Of a stretch of 64,000 nt of DNA, positions 51,543-60,796 are shown piece after piece. The stretch's first letter is position 1; every line of letters begins with the position of its first letter. The notes below the pieces were generated by a model, which ran no database searches, had not been told where the DNA came from, and worked only from the letters and a program-made list of their open reading frames with translations. A program made the translations under genes and the position numbers. Source of the stretch: [Bacillus] selenitireducens MLS10 (lineage in GTDB: Bacteria > Bacillota > Bacilli > Bacillales > Salisediminibacteriaceae); contig NC_014219.1 of assembly GCF_000093085.1 (NCBI RefSeq), positions 2,596,384-2,660,383 of the forward strand, given 5' to 3'.

Positions 51543-53555
51543 ATGAAGCAGGAAGCATCAACAGTTCAAGAGAGTGACATTCGCCAGGTGAGAATCATCG
51601 CCGACCCCATTCTTCATCCTGATTCACAAGATCTTTATTTTATCGAAACCACGATTACAGGTGACAACCAATACCTCACGCATCTCTATCTTCATCAAAA
51701 GCATGCAGAACCATTGGCACTCACATCCGGGCCACGGGGAATCAGACAGCCCCGTTTGTCCCCTGACGGTCAAGCCATTCTCTACATCAGAAAACCCGAA
51801 TCCTCTGATCAGCCCCAGGTCTTCATTCAACAGCTCCTGGGAGGGGAAGGCGTACAAGTGACGCAATTGCCAAAAGGCGTTCAGGCAGCAGAGTGGGCCT
51901 CTGATAAAGACCATCTGTTTATTACTGCAAAGTTGAATGACACAGAAAAGGGCGAAATGATGGATGCATTTCCTGGTGATTCTCGTAAAGACGATTCTAA
52001 GAAAAATGAATCGTCAAAACAACCGTATATCGTGACAAGACTCGATTACAAATCGGATGCGGCCGGATTTAAGGATGAAACCTGTTCGATGGTTGCCAAA
52101 CTGACGCTTTCAACAGGCCAAATGCAGATATTGACACCGTTTGGTGCAGATCATCAATTTCAAGATTATCACCAAGAGTCAAACTGTATACTGATCACCG
52201 CGAATCGGGGGGAAGATTGGGAAGTACGCTCTGACCTGTATGAAGTATCACTTGATGAATCTCTGTCCGAAACGGATCATTCAGGTTCCGGACTCACCGT
52301 ACAGCGGGCAGCCTACTATGACGGTAACATTCTGCTCCTTGCCCATGAAAAAACCTATCTTGGAGCGACGCATAACGATCTTTGGATGATGAGGCGCTCC
52401 GGCAAAGAAAAACAAAATCTGACAGCAGCATTTGATTGGCCTGTAGGTGATCAAATAATCGCGGATAGCCGCTACGGGGATTCATCTTCTCGATTTGTGA
52501 TTGATCACAACGAATCCAAGCTCTATACACTTGTCAGTCTAGAAGGCACGACACAGCTTTATGCTTTTGATCTGCGAGGAAAAGATGAGCCTCAGGTCAT
52601 GACGAGCGGCCGTCATCATGTCTACAATTTTGATATCATTCCCGGTAAAGAAGCCGTCGTTGCCATCAGTACCCCGGTTTGTCCGGGTGAGATCCATTCT
52701 CTGTCTCTAAGTGGGAATGGTGAAACGGCCTCCATCACCAACAGAAATGAAAACTGGGTGAACCAGAAAACACTCTTTACTATGGAAGAAGTTCGAACAC
52801 GATCTTCCGATCAAACGGAAATTCAAGGTTGGATCATGGGTGCTGGAGCGTCGGAAGATCTATCGAAAAAACCGGCCATTCTGGAAATTCACGGTGGACC
52901 ACACGCGATGTACGGGTACAGCTTCTTTCATGAACTCCAGTACCTGGTTTCACAGGGCTATATCGTCATGCTCTGTAATCCGAGAGGCAGCCATGGTTAC
53001 AGCCAGGCGTTCGTAAATGCTGTTCGCGGTGATTACGGCGGGATGGATTACGAGGATCTTATGGCATTTACCGATGCTTGTCTAGAGCGTTATCCTGAAA
53101 TTGATCAAGAGAGGCTCGGTGTCACGGGCGGAAGTTACGGAGGGTTCATGACGAACTGGATCATCGGTTCAACAGACCGCTTCAAAGCAGCTGCAACACT
53201 TCGTTCCATTTGCAACTGGACAAGTTTTTTCGGCGTTTCCGATATCGGCTATTTCTTCACCGAATGGGAAGTGGGTGAAACGCTCCTCAGTAATCCTGAA
53301 CGACTCTGGCAGCATTCCCCCCTCAGACTCGTTGCTGACATGAACACACCATTATTGATCATGCATGGGGAAAAAGACTATCGCTGCCCGATCGAACAGG
53401 CTGAACAGCTCTTTACTGCTCTGAGATTCCGTGGTCAGGATGTTCGTTTTGTCAGAATGCCTGATGCCAATCATGAACTCTCGAGAAGCGGACCTCCTGA
53501 ACTGCGGGAAGCCCGTCTCAAAGAGCTGTCCGATTGGTTTAACAGTAAACTCTGA
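51543..53555 (+). CDS. S9-family prolyl oligopeptidase-like serine peptidase
   Basis: A 670-residue cytoplasmic peptidase. The N-terminal part (about 1-400) is a beta-propeller with WD40-like repeats (QPRLSPDGQAILYIR, AEWASDKDHLF); the C-terminal alpha/beta-hydrolase (about 410-670) has the nucleophile GGSYGGFMT, Asp in HGEKDYRCP and His in DANHELSRSG. It belongs with acylaminoacyl peptidase/YuxL-type S9C enzymes. No signal peptide. AGGAGG lies 9 nt before the ATG. Confidence 0.93.
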   Translation: MKQEASTVQESDIRQVRIIADPILHPDSQDLYFIETTITGDNQYLTHLYLHQKHAEPLALTSGPRGIRQPRLSPDGQAILYIRKPESSDQPQVFIQQLLGGEGVQVTQLPKGVQAAEWASDKDHLFITAKLNDTEKGEMMDAFPGDSRKDDSKKNESSKQPYIVTRLDYKSDAAGFKDETCSMVAKLTLSTGQMQILTPFGADHQFQDYHQESNCILITANRGEDWEVRSDLYEVSLDESLSETDHSGSGLTVQRAAYYDGNILLLAHEKTYLGATHNDLWMMRRSGKEKQNLTAAFDWPVGDQIIADSRYGDSSSRFVIDHNESKLYTLVSLEGTTQLYAFDLRGKDEPQVMTSGRHHVYNFDIIPGKEAVVAISTPVCPGEIHSLSLSGNGETASITNRNENWVNQKTLFTMEEVRTRSSDQTEIQGWIMGAGASEDLSKKPAILEIHGGPHAMYGYSFFHELQYLVSQGYIVMLCNPRGSHGYSQAFVNAVRGDYGGMDYEDLMAFTDACLERYPEIDQERLGVTGGSYGGFMTNWIIGSTDRFKAAATLRSICNWTSFFGVSDIGYFFTEWEVGETLLSNPERLWQHSPLRLVADMNTPLLIMHGEKDYRCPIEQAEQLFTALRFRGQDVRFVRMPDANHELSRSGPPELREARLKELSDWFNSKL

Positions 53556-53609
53556 ACCTGTTTGAGTATTGAACATCCTATTGAAAATAAACGATGAAAA
53601 TCGCCATAG

Positions 53610-53648
53610 AAAAGCCGGGGCATGAACGATCATGCTCCGGCTTTTTTT
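53610..53648. terminator. Terminator between the S9 peptidase and HPr-like genes
   Basis: AAAAGCCGG-G-GCATG pairs with CATGC-T-CCGGCTTTT around a 6-nt loop, followed by TTTG on the plus strand and TTTTCTATGG on the minus strand; it can serve both convergent genes. Confidence 0.88.
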
Positions 53649-53654
53649 GAACTG

Positions 53655-53897
53655 TTATTTAAATAACCCTTCTTTTTTCAGTGTCTCAACAAACTGCGGA
53701 TTCACGTCTTTACCTTCCGCCTCAAGCTCGACTTCATCACCTGGCTGCAGAGCAAGCGCAAGTAAGCCCAACAGGCTTTTGCCATCGACCACCCAGTGTT
53801 CTTTTTTGACAAGGATTCTCTCCTCATACTTTGCTGCTTCATTCACAAACAGACTTGCTGTCTCACCGAATAAAGGTCTTGCTGCAGTTAATTTCAT
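53655..53897 (-). CDS. HPr/Crh-like protein lacking the active-site histidine
   Basis: An 80-residue HPr-fold protein. Aligned to HPr, the phospho-carrier His15 is replaced by Phe10 and Arg17 by Glu12, so it cannot take part in PTS phosphotransfer. The regulatory serine region is kept (VDGKSLLGLLALAL, S41 at the place of Ser46), as in Crh, the HPr paralogue that acts only as a CcpA partner in B. subtilis. The N-terminus is 5 residues shorter than HPr. The ATG follows GGAGGTGC. Whether HPr kinase phosphorylates Ser41 is unknown. Confidence 0.82.
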   Translation of the reverse strand: MKLTAARPLFGETASLFVNEAAKYEERILVKKEHWVVDGKSLLGLLALALQPGDEVELEAEGKDVNPQFVETLKKEGLFK

Positions 53898-54056
53898 GAT
53901 CTAAGCACCTCCATAACGAATTCATTTCATTATATATAAAATTAAGCCAACTTCCAAGTCTTTTTTATACAGATGCCGTATCCATCAGTGGGCATGACAG
54001 TCTGACTTTTGCTATACTGATACTAATCGAAAGGTTACTATTGGAGGCCGATCCCC

Positions 54057-54683
54057 ATGAATCAACCAGTCAATCTGCTATCTCAACACTTTGAAGACCG
54101 AAAGGCCAGAATTCTCGGTGAGCAGTCGTCCGCTCACTTTTCCTTATTCCTTCCACTCGTGTTTCGTGACGATGAATGGCATCTGCTGTTTCAGGTTCGT
54201 TCAAACAATGTCAAACAGCCGGGTGAGGTCTGTTTTCCAGGTGGCAGGGTAGATCCGGGAGACACGAGCTATCAAGCGGCAGCTTCCCGGGAACTGCAGG
54301 AAGAACTTGGCCTCGAGCCCGAGCACACCGCTCTTCTCGGTGAGCTTGATATCATGGTTACACCCTTTCAGTTTATGATTCATCCATTTATCGGAATCAT
54401 CCACAATGAATCTGTGATCTCACCAAATCCCGGAGAAGTGGCTGAGATTTTCACAGTTCCCGTCAGTGAGCTGATGACCATGGCGCCTAAAGAACATCCG
54501 ATCAGACTCGACGTCAGACCGGAAAAAGGTTTCCCCTACCATTTAATCCCGAACGGGGAAGACTACAACTGGCGCACCGGCTATATTAAAGAACTGTTCT
54601 ATGAATACGACGGACGTATCATCTGGGGGCTGACTGCACGTGTCCTGGCGCATGCCATTGATGAGCTTTCGCAAATTACCTGA
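54057..54683 (+). CDS. Nudix hydrolase, CoA diphosphatase (NudL) type
   Basis: A 208-residue Nudix protein with the CoA-pyrophosphatase signature before and within the box: VRSNNVKQPGEVCFPGGRVDP, seen here as RSNNVKQPGEVCFPGG then RVDPGDTSYQAAASRELQEELG. The third box position is Asp rather than Glu, as often in this subfamily. It probably hydrolyses CoA or CoA derivatives. Start follows TTGGAGG. Converges on mtnN with a 6-bp gap. Confidence 0.87.
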   Translation: MNQPVNLLSQHFEDRKARILGEQSSAHFSLFLPLVFRDDEWHLLFQVRSNNVKQPGEVCFPGGRVDPGDTSYQAAASRELQEELGLEPEHTALLGELDIMVTPFQFMIHPFIGIIHNESVISPNPGEVAEIFTVPVSELMTMAPKEHPIRLDVRPEKGFPYHLIPNGEDYNWRTGYIKELFYEYDGRIIWGLTARVLAHAIDELSQIT

Positions 54684-54689
54684 TACCCG

Positions 54690-55391
54690 TCACATGCTGT
54701 TTCGCATCTCTTCCAGCATCGCCATGACCATATTGGCAGAGTTCACGCCTGCTGTCTCGAGGAACTCTTCATAAGACATCAGGGCATCTTTTCCTGCAAT
54801 ATCGGAGAGTGAGCGGATAATCACAAAAGGCACTTCAAACTGATAACATACCTGCGCAATCGCTCCTGCCTCCATTTCAGCACATTGCGGTTTATTGAAG
54901 ATCTTCTTCAGCCCCTCGACTCGTTCATGATCGCTCATGAATGAGTCACCGGAAATAATCAGGCCCTGAGCCATAGCCATCCCGGCTTCTTCAGCACCTT
55001 TTTTAGCAATCTGAATCAGCTGCTCATCCGGAGTAAACATCGCAGGCATTCTTGGAACCTGTCCAAATTCGTAGCCAAACGCCGTTGCATCAACATCGTT
55101 GTATCGTACTTCATCTGAAACAACCACATCGCCAACTGCCAACGTCTGGTCAAGTCCGCCGGCTGAACCGGTGTTCACGATATACTCCGGATGATAAAGT
55201 TGATTCATCAACGTAGTGCTGACGGCTGCATTCACCTTGCCTATCCCGGATTTGGCGAGAATCACTTCTACGCCGTTTAACTTGCCCAATGTAAACTCAC
55301 AGGTGGCAAGCATCGTCTCTTCAATAATATCCATTTTAGAACGGAGAAGATCCACTTCCTCTTCCATCGCCCCGATTACTCCTACTCTCAT
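54690..55391 (-). CDS. mtnN: 5'-methylthioadenosine/S-adenosylhomocysteine nucleosidase
   Basis: A 233-residue MTAN that cleaves methylthioadenosine and SAH to adenine and the thioribose product. Motifs: GVIGAMEEEVDLLRSKM with the catalytic Glu, NTGSAGGLD, and CAEMEAGAIAQVCY plus the catalytic Asp in RSLSDIAGK. ATG at 55391 follows AAAGGAG; an 11-residue extension is not supported. In B. subtilis mtnN also follows the greA-yrrS region, but yrrT and the cysteine genes mccAB are not present here. Confidence 0.94.
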   Translation of the reverse strand: MRVGVIGAMEEEVDLLRSKMDIIEETMLATCEFTLGKLNGVEVILAKSGIGKVNAAVSTTLMNQLYHPEYIVNTGSAGGLDQTLAVGDVVVSDEVRYNDVDATAFGYEFGQVPRMPAMFTPDEQLIQIAKKGAEEAGMAMAQGLIISGDSFMSDHERVEGLKKIFNKPQCAEMEAGAIAQVCYQFEVPFVIIRSLSDIAGKDALMSYEEFLETAGVNSANMVMAMLEEMRNSM

Positions 55392-55474
55392 CGTTCCACA
55401 CTCCTTTATCGATATTCCATGCACCTGTTAATCATAGCTGACCTGTTCCGTTAACGCAATATCCTGTAAACAGC

Positions 55475-55507
55475 AAAAAAGCAGGACCCCAAAAAACGGT
55501 TCCTGCT
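55475..55507 (-). terminator. Terminator of yrrS
   Basis: On the minus strand GCAGGAACC pairs with GGGTCCTGC (one mismatch) around a T-rich loop, followed by TTTTTTGC; 34 nt beyond the yrrS stop. Confidence 0.8.
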
Positions 55508-55540
55508 CCAATCAATGCGAATGCCCCACAACATAAACTC

Positions 55541-56248
55541 TTACTGATAAGGGTTTGTGGAAAGCTCTTCTTTCGTTACCGGCATCCATCCTTCATTCTC
55601 CACCCAGGACAGAGTAATCTGATAGGCCTCAGAACGGTTTTCACGCAGACTGACAGTTCCTTCTGCAGTCTGATGATCACCACCGTTTCCCAGCCATTCA
55701 ATGATCATTTCATCCTCGGAGCGGTTCATTGCATATTCAAGCGCCCGAACCATCTCATCCCAGTTCACATGATCACGATCATATACAGCCGTAAAAGGCT
55801 CCTCCTGAACTGTTCCGATTGGTCCCCAGTCTCCCTCTGTCACTTCGGCGGTCTCAGCGGAACTGTCATCATCATTTGCAGTACCTTCATTATTGGACGA
55901 TGATCCGTCATCGATATCCGCTGATCCGCTGTCTGCACCCGTGTTATCTGATTCTTCTTCAATTCCGGAATCGTCGTTGTTTTCTGGAGCAGATTCTTCG
56001 ATTTCATTCTCACCATTGTTCTGTTCATTGGCTTCTTCCTCGTTCTCATTCACATCGAGGTTTTCTTCAGCTTCGTTATCATTATCAACAGCCACCGGAT
56101 CGTCATCGCCACCACCGATAAACATCGATGCTGAAATGACAACAATCAACAGCGCAACAATACCGATCGCAAGATTTAAAAACATATTTTTCTTCTTTTC
56201 TTTACGGACTTCTGCCCGGTTCAATCCCTGATTTGTCTGATCACTCAT
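55541..56248 (-). CDS. yrrS: YrrS-like DUF1510 membrane protein
   Basis: A 235-residue protein with a short basic cytoplasmic N-terminus (RAEVRKEKKKN), one membrane helix (about 22-45), a very acidic low-complexity linker of about 85 residues rich in Glu, Asp and Asn, and a C-terminal DUF1510 domain (ending LSWVENEGWMPVTKEEL). In B. subtilis yrrS is cotranscribed with the penicillin-binding protein gene pbpI; that gene is absent here. ATG at 56248 follows GAGGAGG at 9 nt. Function unknown. Confidence 0.87.
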   Translation of the reverse strand: MSDQTNQGLNRAEVRKEKKKNMFLNLAIGIVALLIVVISASMFIGGGDDDPVAVDNDNEAEENLDVNENEEEANEQNNGENEIEESAPENNDDSGIEEESDNTGADSGSADIDDGSSSNNEGTANDDDSSAETAEVTEGDWGPIGTVQEEPFTAVYDRDHVNWDEMVRALEYAMNRSEDEMIIEWLGNGGDHQTAEGTVSLRENRSEAYQITLSWVENEGWMPVTKEELSTNPYQ

Positions 56249-56363
56249 CTGACACATCCTCCTCATGCAACAATTGGGTTCTTCATTATTATAGACGATC
56301 CCATTCATTTTTACGACACTCTGATTGGAAAAACGATTGAATTTAAACAAATCGTAAGAATGA

Positions 56364-56404
56364 TGTAAAAAACGGCCCCCGTCAAAATCGACTGGAGGCC
56401 GTTT
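56364..56404 (-). terminator. Terminator of greA
   Basis: AAACGGCC and GGCCGTTT form the stem base on the minus strand, followed by TTTTTAC; about 20 nt beyond the greA stop. Confidence 0.8.
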
Positions 56405-56423
56405 ATCCTTTTATGAGAAAGGA

Positions 56424-56894
56424 TCAGGATACTGCTGTAATTTTAACGGTCATGTCGCCGCCTGGAGTGGAGACCGTCACCTGATCTCCGATTTCTTTGC
56501 CAATCAGGCTTTGTGCCATCGGTGATTCATTGGAAATCTTCCCATCCAACGGATCGGCTTCTGCACGGCCTACTATCACATATTCTTCTTCTTCACCGTC
56601 GGGAATCTCTACGAATGTCACTTTCTTCCCAAGTGATACCTTCGAAGAATTTTTATCTTCTTCGATGATCTCTGCGTTACGGATCATCGTCTCAAGCTGT
56701 TGGATTCGCCCTTCAACAAAAGCCTGTTCTTCTTTAGCCGAATCATATTCGGAGTTCTCCGAAAGATCCCCGAAACTGCGCGCCACTTTTATGCGTTCCA
56801 CAACCTCTTTTCGACGTTCCGTAATCAGCTGTTCAAGCTCTTCTTCGAGCTTCTTTTTACCTTCTTCAGTCATATAATGTTTCTCTTCTGCCAT
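56424..56894 (-). CDS. greA: Transcription elongation factor GreA
   Basis: Rescues backtracked RNA polymerase by stimulating transcript cleavage. The 156-residue protein has the N-terminal coiled coil with the acidic tip ([20 protein letters not shown]) and the C-terminal FKBP-like domain ([19 protein letters not shown]). ATG at 56894 lies 11 nt after AAGGAG; a GTG four codons earlier overlaps that site. Confidence 0.95.
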   Translation of the reverse strand: MAEEKHYMTEEGKKKLEEELEQLITERRKEVVERIKVARSFGDLSENSEYDSAKEEQAFVEGRIQQLETMIRNAEIIEEDKNSSKVSLGKKVTFVEIPDGEEEEYVIVGRAEADPLDGKISNESPMAQSLIGKEIGDQVTVSTPGGDMTVKITAVS

Positions 56895-57001
56895 TGTTCC
56901 ATTCACTCCTTCATGATCTTCGCCCGTTCAAAAACCGGCAACGCTTTCATCTGTATTTCTCAGAACACACTCTGGTCATGGTGTCTCAGAACGGTAAAAG
57001 C

Positions 57002-57029
57002 CCGGCCACAAAGCACGCTTTGAGGCCGG
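57002..57029 (-). terminator. Terminator of udk
   Basis: CCGGCC-A-CAAAGC pairs with GCTTTG-A-GGCCGG around a minimal loop, followed on the minus strand by GCTTTTACC. It lies about 155 nt beyond the udk stop. The rest of the 290-bp gap between udk and greA shows a direct repeat TCTCAGAAC and no gene. Confidence 0.65.
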
Positions 57030-57184
57030 AGCGTCGAAATGTCACGCTATCGAATTCAACCTGTTATTTCCATACCAGTATGTTCTGTATGCTATTATAT
57101 ACAATCTGTCTGAAAAACGCCAACACATTTATTTAAGAAATGATCTCCATGACCAGATTTCAATAAATCTTCACACGTCCCGCC

Positions 57185-57820
57185 TCAATAGCTTCCGATC
57201 TCATTGGTGATCGTGCGGATCTTGGATACAAGCAAATCAATCGCAACATGATTATGCCCGCCTTCAGGGATAATGACATCCGCATACCGCTTCGTCGGCT
57301 CGATGAACTGGAGATGCATCGGCCTTACCACCGTCGTGTATTGATCGATAACCGAATCAATTGTACGTCCACGTTCCTGAATATCCCTCAATAGCCTTCT
57401 GATGATTCGTAAATCCGAGTCTGTATCAACAAACACCTTAATATCCATCATATCTCTCAGTCGTTCATCTTCGAGAATCAGAATCCCTTCAAGAATGATG
57501 ACATCTCTTGGCTGCTGTGGAATGGTTTCCTCCGCCCTCGTATGATTCGGATAATCATAAACCGGCTTTTCAATCGCCTGACGGTTTTGCAGCTGATCGA
57601 GGTGTTCAATCAAAAGATCTGTATCAAACGCAAGCGGATGATCATAGTTCGTCTTCAGCCGCTCCTCCATCGGAAGATGATCCTGATCTTTGTAATACGC
57701 ATCATGTTCAATCATCAAAATCGACTGTTCAGGGAACTCTTTGCAGATTTTATGGGCCACAGTTGTCTTACCGGAACCGGAGCCGCCGGCAACGCCAATG
57801 ATAACGGGTTTGTTCTCCAT
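57185..57820 (-). CDS. udk: Uridine kinase
   Basis: Phosphorylates uridine and cytidine in pyrimidine salvage. The 211-residue P-loop enzyme has [12 protein letters not shown] (residues 9-20), [24 protein letters not shown] and the lid region [12 protein letters not shown]. Starts 1 nt after the U32 peptidase-type gene stop, as in the yrrO-udk-greA order of B. subtilis, so it is part of the trmR-trhP-udk operon. Confidence 0.95.
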   Translation of the reverse strand: MENKPVIIGVAGGSGSGKTTVAHKICKEFPEQSILMIEHDAYYKDQDHLPMEERLKTNYDHPLAFDTDLLIEHLDQLQNRQAIEKPVYDYPNHTRAEETIPQQPRDVIILEGILILEDERLRDMMDIKVFVDTDSDLRIIRRLLRDIQERGRTIDSVIDQYTTVVRPMHLQFIEPTKRYADVIIPEGGHNHVAIDLLVSKIRTITNEIGSY

Positions 57821-57821
57821 A

Positions 57822-59096
57822 TTAAGGTAGTTCCTTTCTCATCATATTATATGGTGAAACAGGCCGTTCAGTTTTAAACGTCACCACCTGAAGAGGGTGC
57901 CTTGCTGCATCAATCACTTCGTCCTTGTCATTTCGGATTTCACCGACGGTCATTGAAAAGGATTCAATGTCCGGACCAAAGAATTCCACTTTGTCACCTG
58001 GACGGAAATGATTTCGCTGCTGCAACGTCACTGTTCCTGTTTCCTCATCATAATCTAACACAAGTCCTGCAAAATCAAAAGGTGTTTTTTGTTTATGATA
58101 ACGGAAAAGCTGCTCCTCATAGCCAGGGGTATTTTCAAAAAATGCAGGTGCAGCAGGTCGGTTGGCACACTTTTCAAGTTCATCGAGCCATTCCTGTTTG
58201 ATCGTGAAATTGTCCGGGTCATCACAGTATGCATCAATGACTTTGCGATACACACCGATAACAGTCGCTACATAATGAATGGATTTCATGCGTCCTTCCA
58301 CTTTCAGACTGTCAATGCCTGCTTCGATCAGTTTCGGGATCGATTCGACAAGATTCAAGTCTTTCGGCGACATGGCGAATGGGGCATCTTCCTCGTCAAA
58401 CAGCGGATTTGCATCTTCCACCGTGTCGGACGGGCCGTCTTCATAAAGAAAATAGTCCCAACGGCAGGACTGGCAGCAGCCGCCCCGGTTGGAGTCTCTC
58501 GCTGTCATATGATTGCTTAACGTACATCTTCCAGAATAAGAAATGCACATCGCTCCGTGAATAAAAGTCTCAATCTCGATATCCACCTGCTTTTTCATCT
58601 CAAGCATTTCCTGAAGCCCGACTTCTCTTGCAAGCACAACCCGGTCAAGCCCTTCACTCTTCCAAAAATCCACCGCTTGCCAGTTCGTCAGAGATTGCTG
58701 AGTTGATAAATGGATCTCAAGCTTTGGTGCAGCTTCTTTACACGCTTCAATAATCAGCGGGTCGGCCACAATGATGCCTTTCACTCCGACTTTCTGAAGG
58801 TCGCTCAGGTAGTCGTCTAATCCTTCCATGTTCTCGTTATGAGCAAAGATATTGGTTGTCACATAGATACAGGCACCATACTCATTGGCAAATTCAACGG
58901 CCTCTTTCATTTCATCTATGGAAAAATTATCAGCGTTTGAACGGAGTCCGAAATCCTGACCGCCGATAAACACAGCGTCAGCACCGTAACGCACTGCCAC
59001 TTTCAGTTTTTCCAAGTTCCCTGCCGGTGCAAGGAGCTCCGGCTTCTTCGTAATGACCCGTTTTCCTGAAGGACGGACTTCCTTTGTCGTAGCCAT
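57822..59096 (-). CDS. trhP2: U32-family tRNA hydroxylation protein (TrhP2/YrrO-like)
   Basis: A 424-residue U32 protein. With its partner it is needed for prephenate-dependent formation of 5-hydroxyuridine at tRNA position 34. The N-terminal TIM-barrel begins [26 protein letters not shown], and the [4Fe-4S]-type cysteine cluster is in [17 protein letters not shown] and [13 protein letters not shown]. The C-terminal beta domain ([26 protein letters not shown]) is complete. ATG at 59096 lies in a good ribosome-site context (GGAAGG). Older annotation as collagenase-like peptidase is probably misleading. Confidence 0.9.
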   Translation of the reverse strand: MATTKEVRPSGKRVITKKPELLAPAGNLEKLKVAVRYGADAVFIGGQDFGLRSNADNFSIDEMKEAVEFANEYGACIYVTTNIFAHNENMEGLDDYLSDLQKVGVKGIIVADPLIIEACKEAAPKLEIHLSTQQSLTNWQAVDFWKSEGLDRVVLAREVGLQEMLEMKKQVDIEIETFIHGAMCISYSGRCTLSNHMTARDSNRGGCCQSCRWDYFLYEDGPSDTVEDANPLFDEEDAPFAMSPKDLNLVESIPKLIEAGIDSLKVEGRMKSIHYVATVIGVYRKVIDAYCDDPDNFTIKQEWLDELEKCANRPAAPAFFENTPGYEEQLFRYHKQKTPFDFAGLVLDYDEETGTVTLQQRNHFRPGDKVEFFGPDIESFSMTVGEIRNDKDEVIDAARHPLQVVTFKTERPVSPYNMMRKELP

Positions 59097-59116
59097 TGAG
59101 CCACACCTTCCTTTCT

Positions 59117-60046
59117 TCAATATACCGATTCCTTAAAAAAGAATCCGCTGTCGATCGGTCTGTTTTCAGGCTGAATGGCTTTCACCTGTTCAAGCCACGT
59201 TTCTTTCTCGTCACTATATCGATCCGGATCGGCACAGTACTGATCAATCGCCTGTCTGTATAGTCGGGTAACACCAATCAGATAATCGCCATCCTTAAAG
59301 ATCCCGTCAATCTTGAACGAATCAACGCCTGCATCGATCATTTCATCGAGCTCATCTATGATGCACATATCTTTCGGACTCATGATATGAGTGCCGTTCC
59401 AGTCTTCCCAGATCGGATATTTCACATCCCTTTCCGGATCGTGAAGAACAAGCGAGCGATCTTTTGAACGCCCCTGTACGGCCAGATCCTGCCCTTGGAA
59501 CTCCATGTAATTCCCGACCAGAGTTCGTTTTGACTGGAACATACACGTCATCCCCTGGACTTGAACCTCAATTTGGACCTCGGCATTTTCTTTAATCTCC
59601 AAGACCGCATCCATATTCAGTTCCCTCGCCAATACAGCTCTTGAGGAACCTTTTCGCCCCCAATAATTCGCCGTATACCAGTTTGTGACCGTCGTCTCTG
59701 TATTCCAATGAAGGGGAATGCCCGGTGCATGGCGTTTCGCATTGACCAATACAGCAGGATCACCGAACACGATCCCGTCCACGCGTTGCTCATGCAGAAA
59801 TGCCAGGTAGTCCGGCAGCCTGTCGAGCATGTCATTATGGAAAAGGGCATTCATCGCCACATAGACCGACGCATTCCTGTCATGCGCAGCCTCCACCACT
59901 TCCTTGATATCATCACGTTTAAATTCACCGGCAAGTCGGAGTCCAAAGGCTTCTTCGCCAATCATCACCGCATCTGCACCGGCTTCAATAACGGCCCGGG
60001 CATTCGCCACATCAACGGGCGTTACGAGCAGTTCCGGTTTCGTCAT
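59117..60046 (-). CDS. trhP1: U32-family tRNA hydroxylation protein (TrhP1/YrrN-like)
   Basis: A 309-residue U32 paralogue of the next gene, with the same N-terminal barrel (TKPELLVTPVDVANARAVIEAGADAVMIG) but without the C-terminal beta domain and with only part of the cysteine cluster (QGMTCMFQSKRTLVGNYM). In B. subtilis YrrN acts with YrrO in tRNA wobble uridine hydroxylation. ATG at 60046 follows GGAGG at 8 nt and lies 35 nt inside trmR, so the three genes are tightly coupled. Confidence 0.88.
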   Translation of the reverse strand: MTKPELLVTPVDVANARAVIEAGADAVMIGEEAFGLRLAGEFKRDDIKEVVEAAHDRNASVYVAMNALFHNDMLDRLPDYLAFLHEQRVDGIVFGDPAVLVNAKRHAPGIPLHWNTETTVTNWYTANYWGRKGSSRAVLARELNMDAVLEIKENAEVQIEVQVQGMTCMFQSKRTLVGNYMEFQGQDLAVQGRSKDRSLVLHDPERDVKYPIWEDWNGTHIMSPKDMCIIDELDEMIDAGVDSFKIDGIFKDGDYLIGVTRLYRQAIDQYCADPDRYSDEKETWLEQVKAIQPENRPIDSGFFFKESVY

Positions 60047-60695
60047 ATGCATTGCCTCCATTCTGTTTGATTGAAATCATTAATCCGTCACCCACGGGCA
60101 AAATAATCGTCTGCCAGTCCGGCGTTTCCATCATTTTTTTGTTAAACGCACGTATTTTTCTCACCAGTGCACGCGTATTCCGGTTAGGGTGATCCTCCTT
60201 ATCAGCAACGAGGCCCTTAAAAAGGACGTTGTCCGTAAAGACAATTCCTCCTTCTCGAACGAACGGCGCGTACAGGTTAAAAAAAGTTTCATACTGCCCC
60301 TTCGCAGCATCGATAAACAGTGAATCAAAAGGGGCATGTCTGCGCACCGAATCTTCAATGTGCAAAGCGTCTTCCTTGTATAAAACCACCCGATCGTCAA
60401 GACCAAAAGTCAAAAACGTGTCCTCCGCTTTTCGAGCACGCTCCTCATCGCGTTCAACGGTTACGAGGCTAGCCGCCTCCACAGCTTTCAGAATTCTTGA
60501 ACCGGAATAACCGATGGCTGTACCAATCTCCAGGACGTTTTTTGGCTGGAGAACTCTCATGTAATGAAGCATGACTGATATACTGTCTCTTTCCATAATC
60601 GGAACCTGATTTAGCTCTGCATAGCGTTCAAGAGCCTGAAAATCCTCATCGCTCTGTCCAATCAGCTGATCAAGATAGTGTGATTGACCGTTCAT
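60012..60695 (-). CDS. trmR: tRNA 5-hydroxyuridine methyltransferase TrmR
   Basis: A 227-residue class I O-methyltransferase (YrrM) that methylates ho5U34 to mo5U34 in tRNA. Motifs: VLEIGTAIGYSGSRILKA for SAM, TVERDEERA, FIDAAKGQY with the metal-binding Asp and FTDNVLFKG. ATG at 60695 lies after GGGAGATGG. The last 35 nt overlap trhP1, which makes the hydroxyuridine substrate with trhP2, so the operon holds the entire pathway. Confidence 0.92.
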   Translation of the reverse strand: MNGQSHYLDQLIGQSDEDFQALERYAELNQVPIMERDSISVMLHYMRVLQPKNVLEIGTAIGYSGSRILKAVEAASLVTVERDEERARKAEDTFLTFGLDDRVVLYKEDALHIEDSVRRHAPFDSLFIDAAKGQYETFFNLYAPFVREGGIVFTDNVLFKGLVADKEDHPNRNTRALVRKIRAFNKKMMETPDWQTIILPVGDGLMISIKQNGGNAYDETGTARNAR

Positions 60696-60744
60696 TTTTC
60701 CATCTCCCAATAGTGTATACCTGTTTCGACCCGATACATTCTAA

Positions 60745-60784
60745 CACAAAAGGAAAGAGAATGCGACAACCGCAGACTCTTTCC
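60745..60784 (-). terminator. Terminator of mltG
   Basis: GGAAAGAG pairs with CTCTTTCC, with an inner GCG/CGC stem, followed by TTTTGT on the minus strand; 13 nt beyond the mltG stop. Confidence 0.8.
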
Positions 60785-60796
60785 CTCTCTTTGTAT

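Noticed and set aside
55880-56100. Acidic low-complexity tract in yrrS as a coding repeat of interest
   Set aside because: It is an ordinary disordered Glu/Asp/Asn linker, common in envelope proteins of salt-tolerant bacilli.
57822-60046. U32 proteins as secreted collagenases
   Set aside because: No signal peptides, a cluster-type cysteine set, and location with trmR indicate the tRNA modification role.
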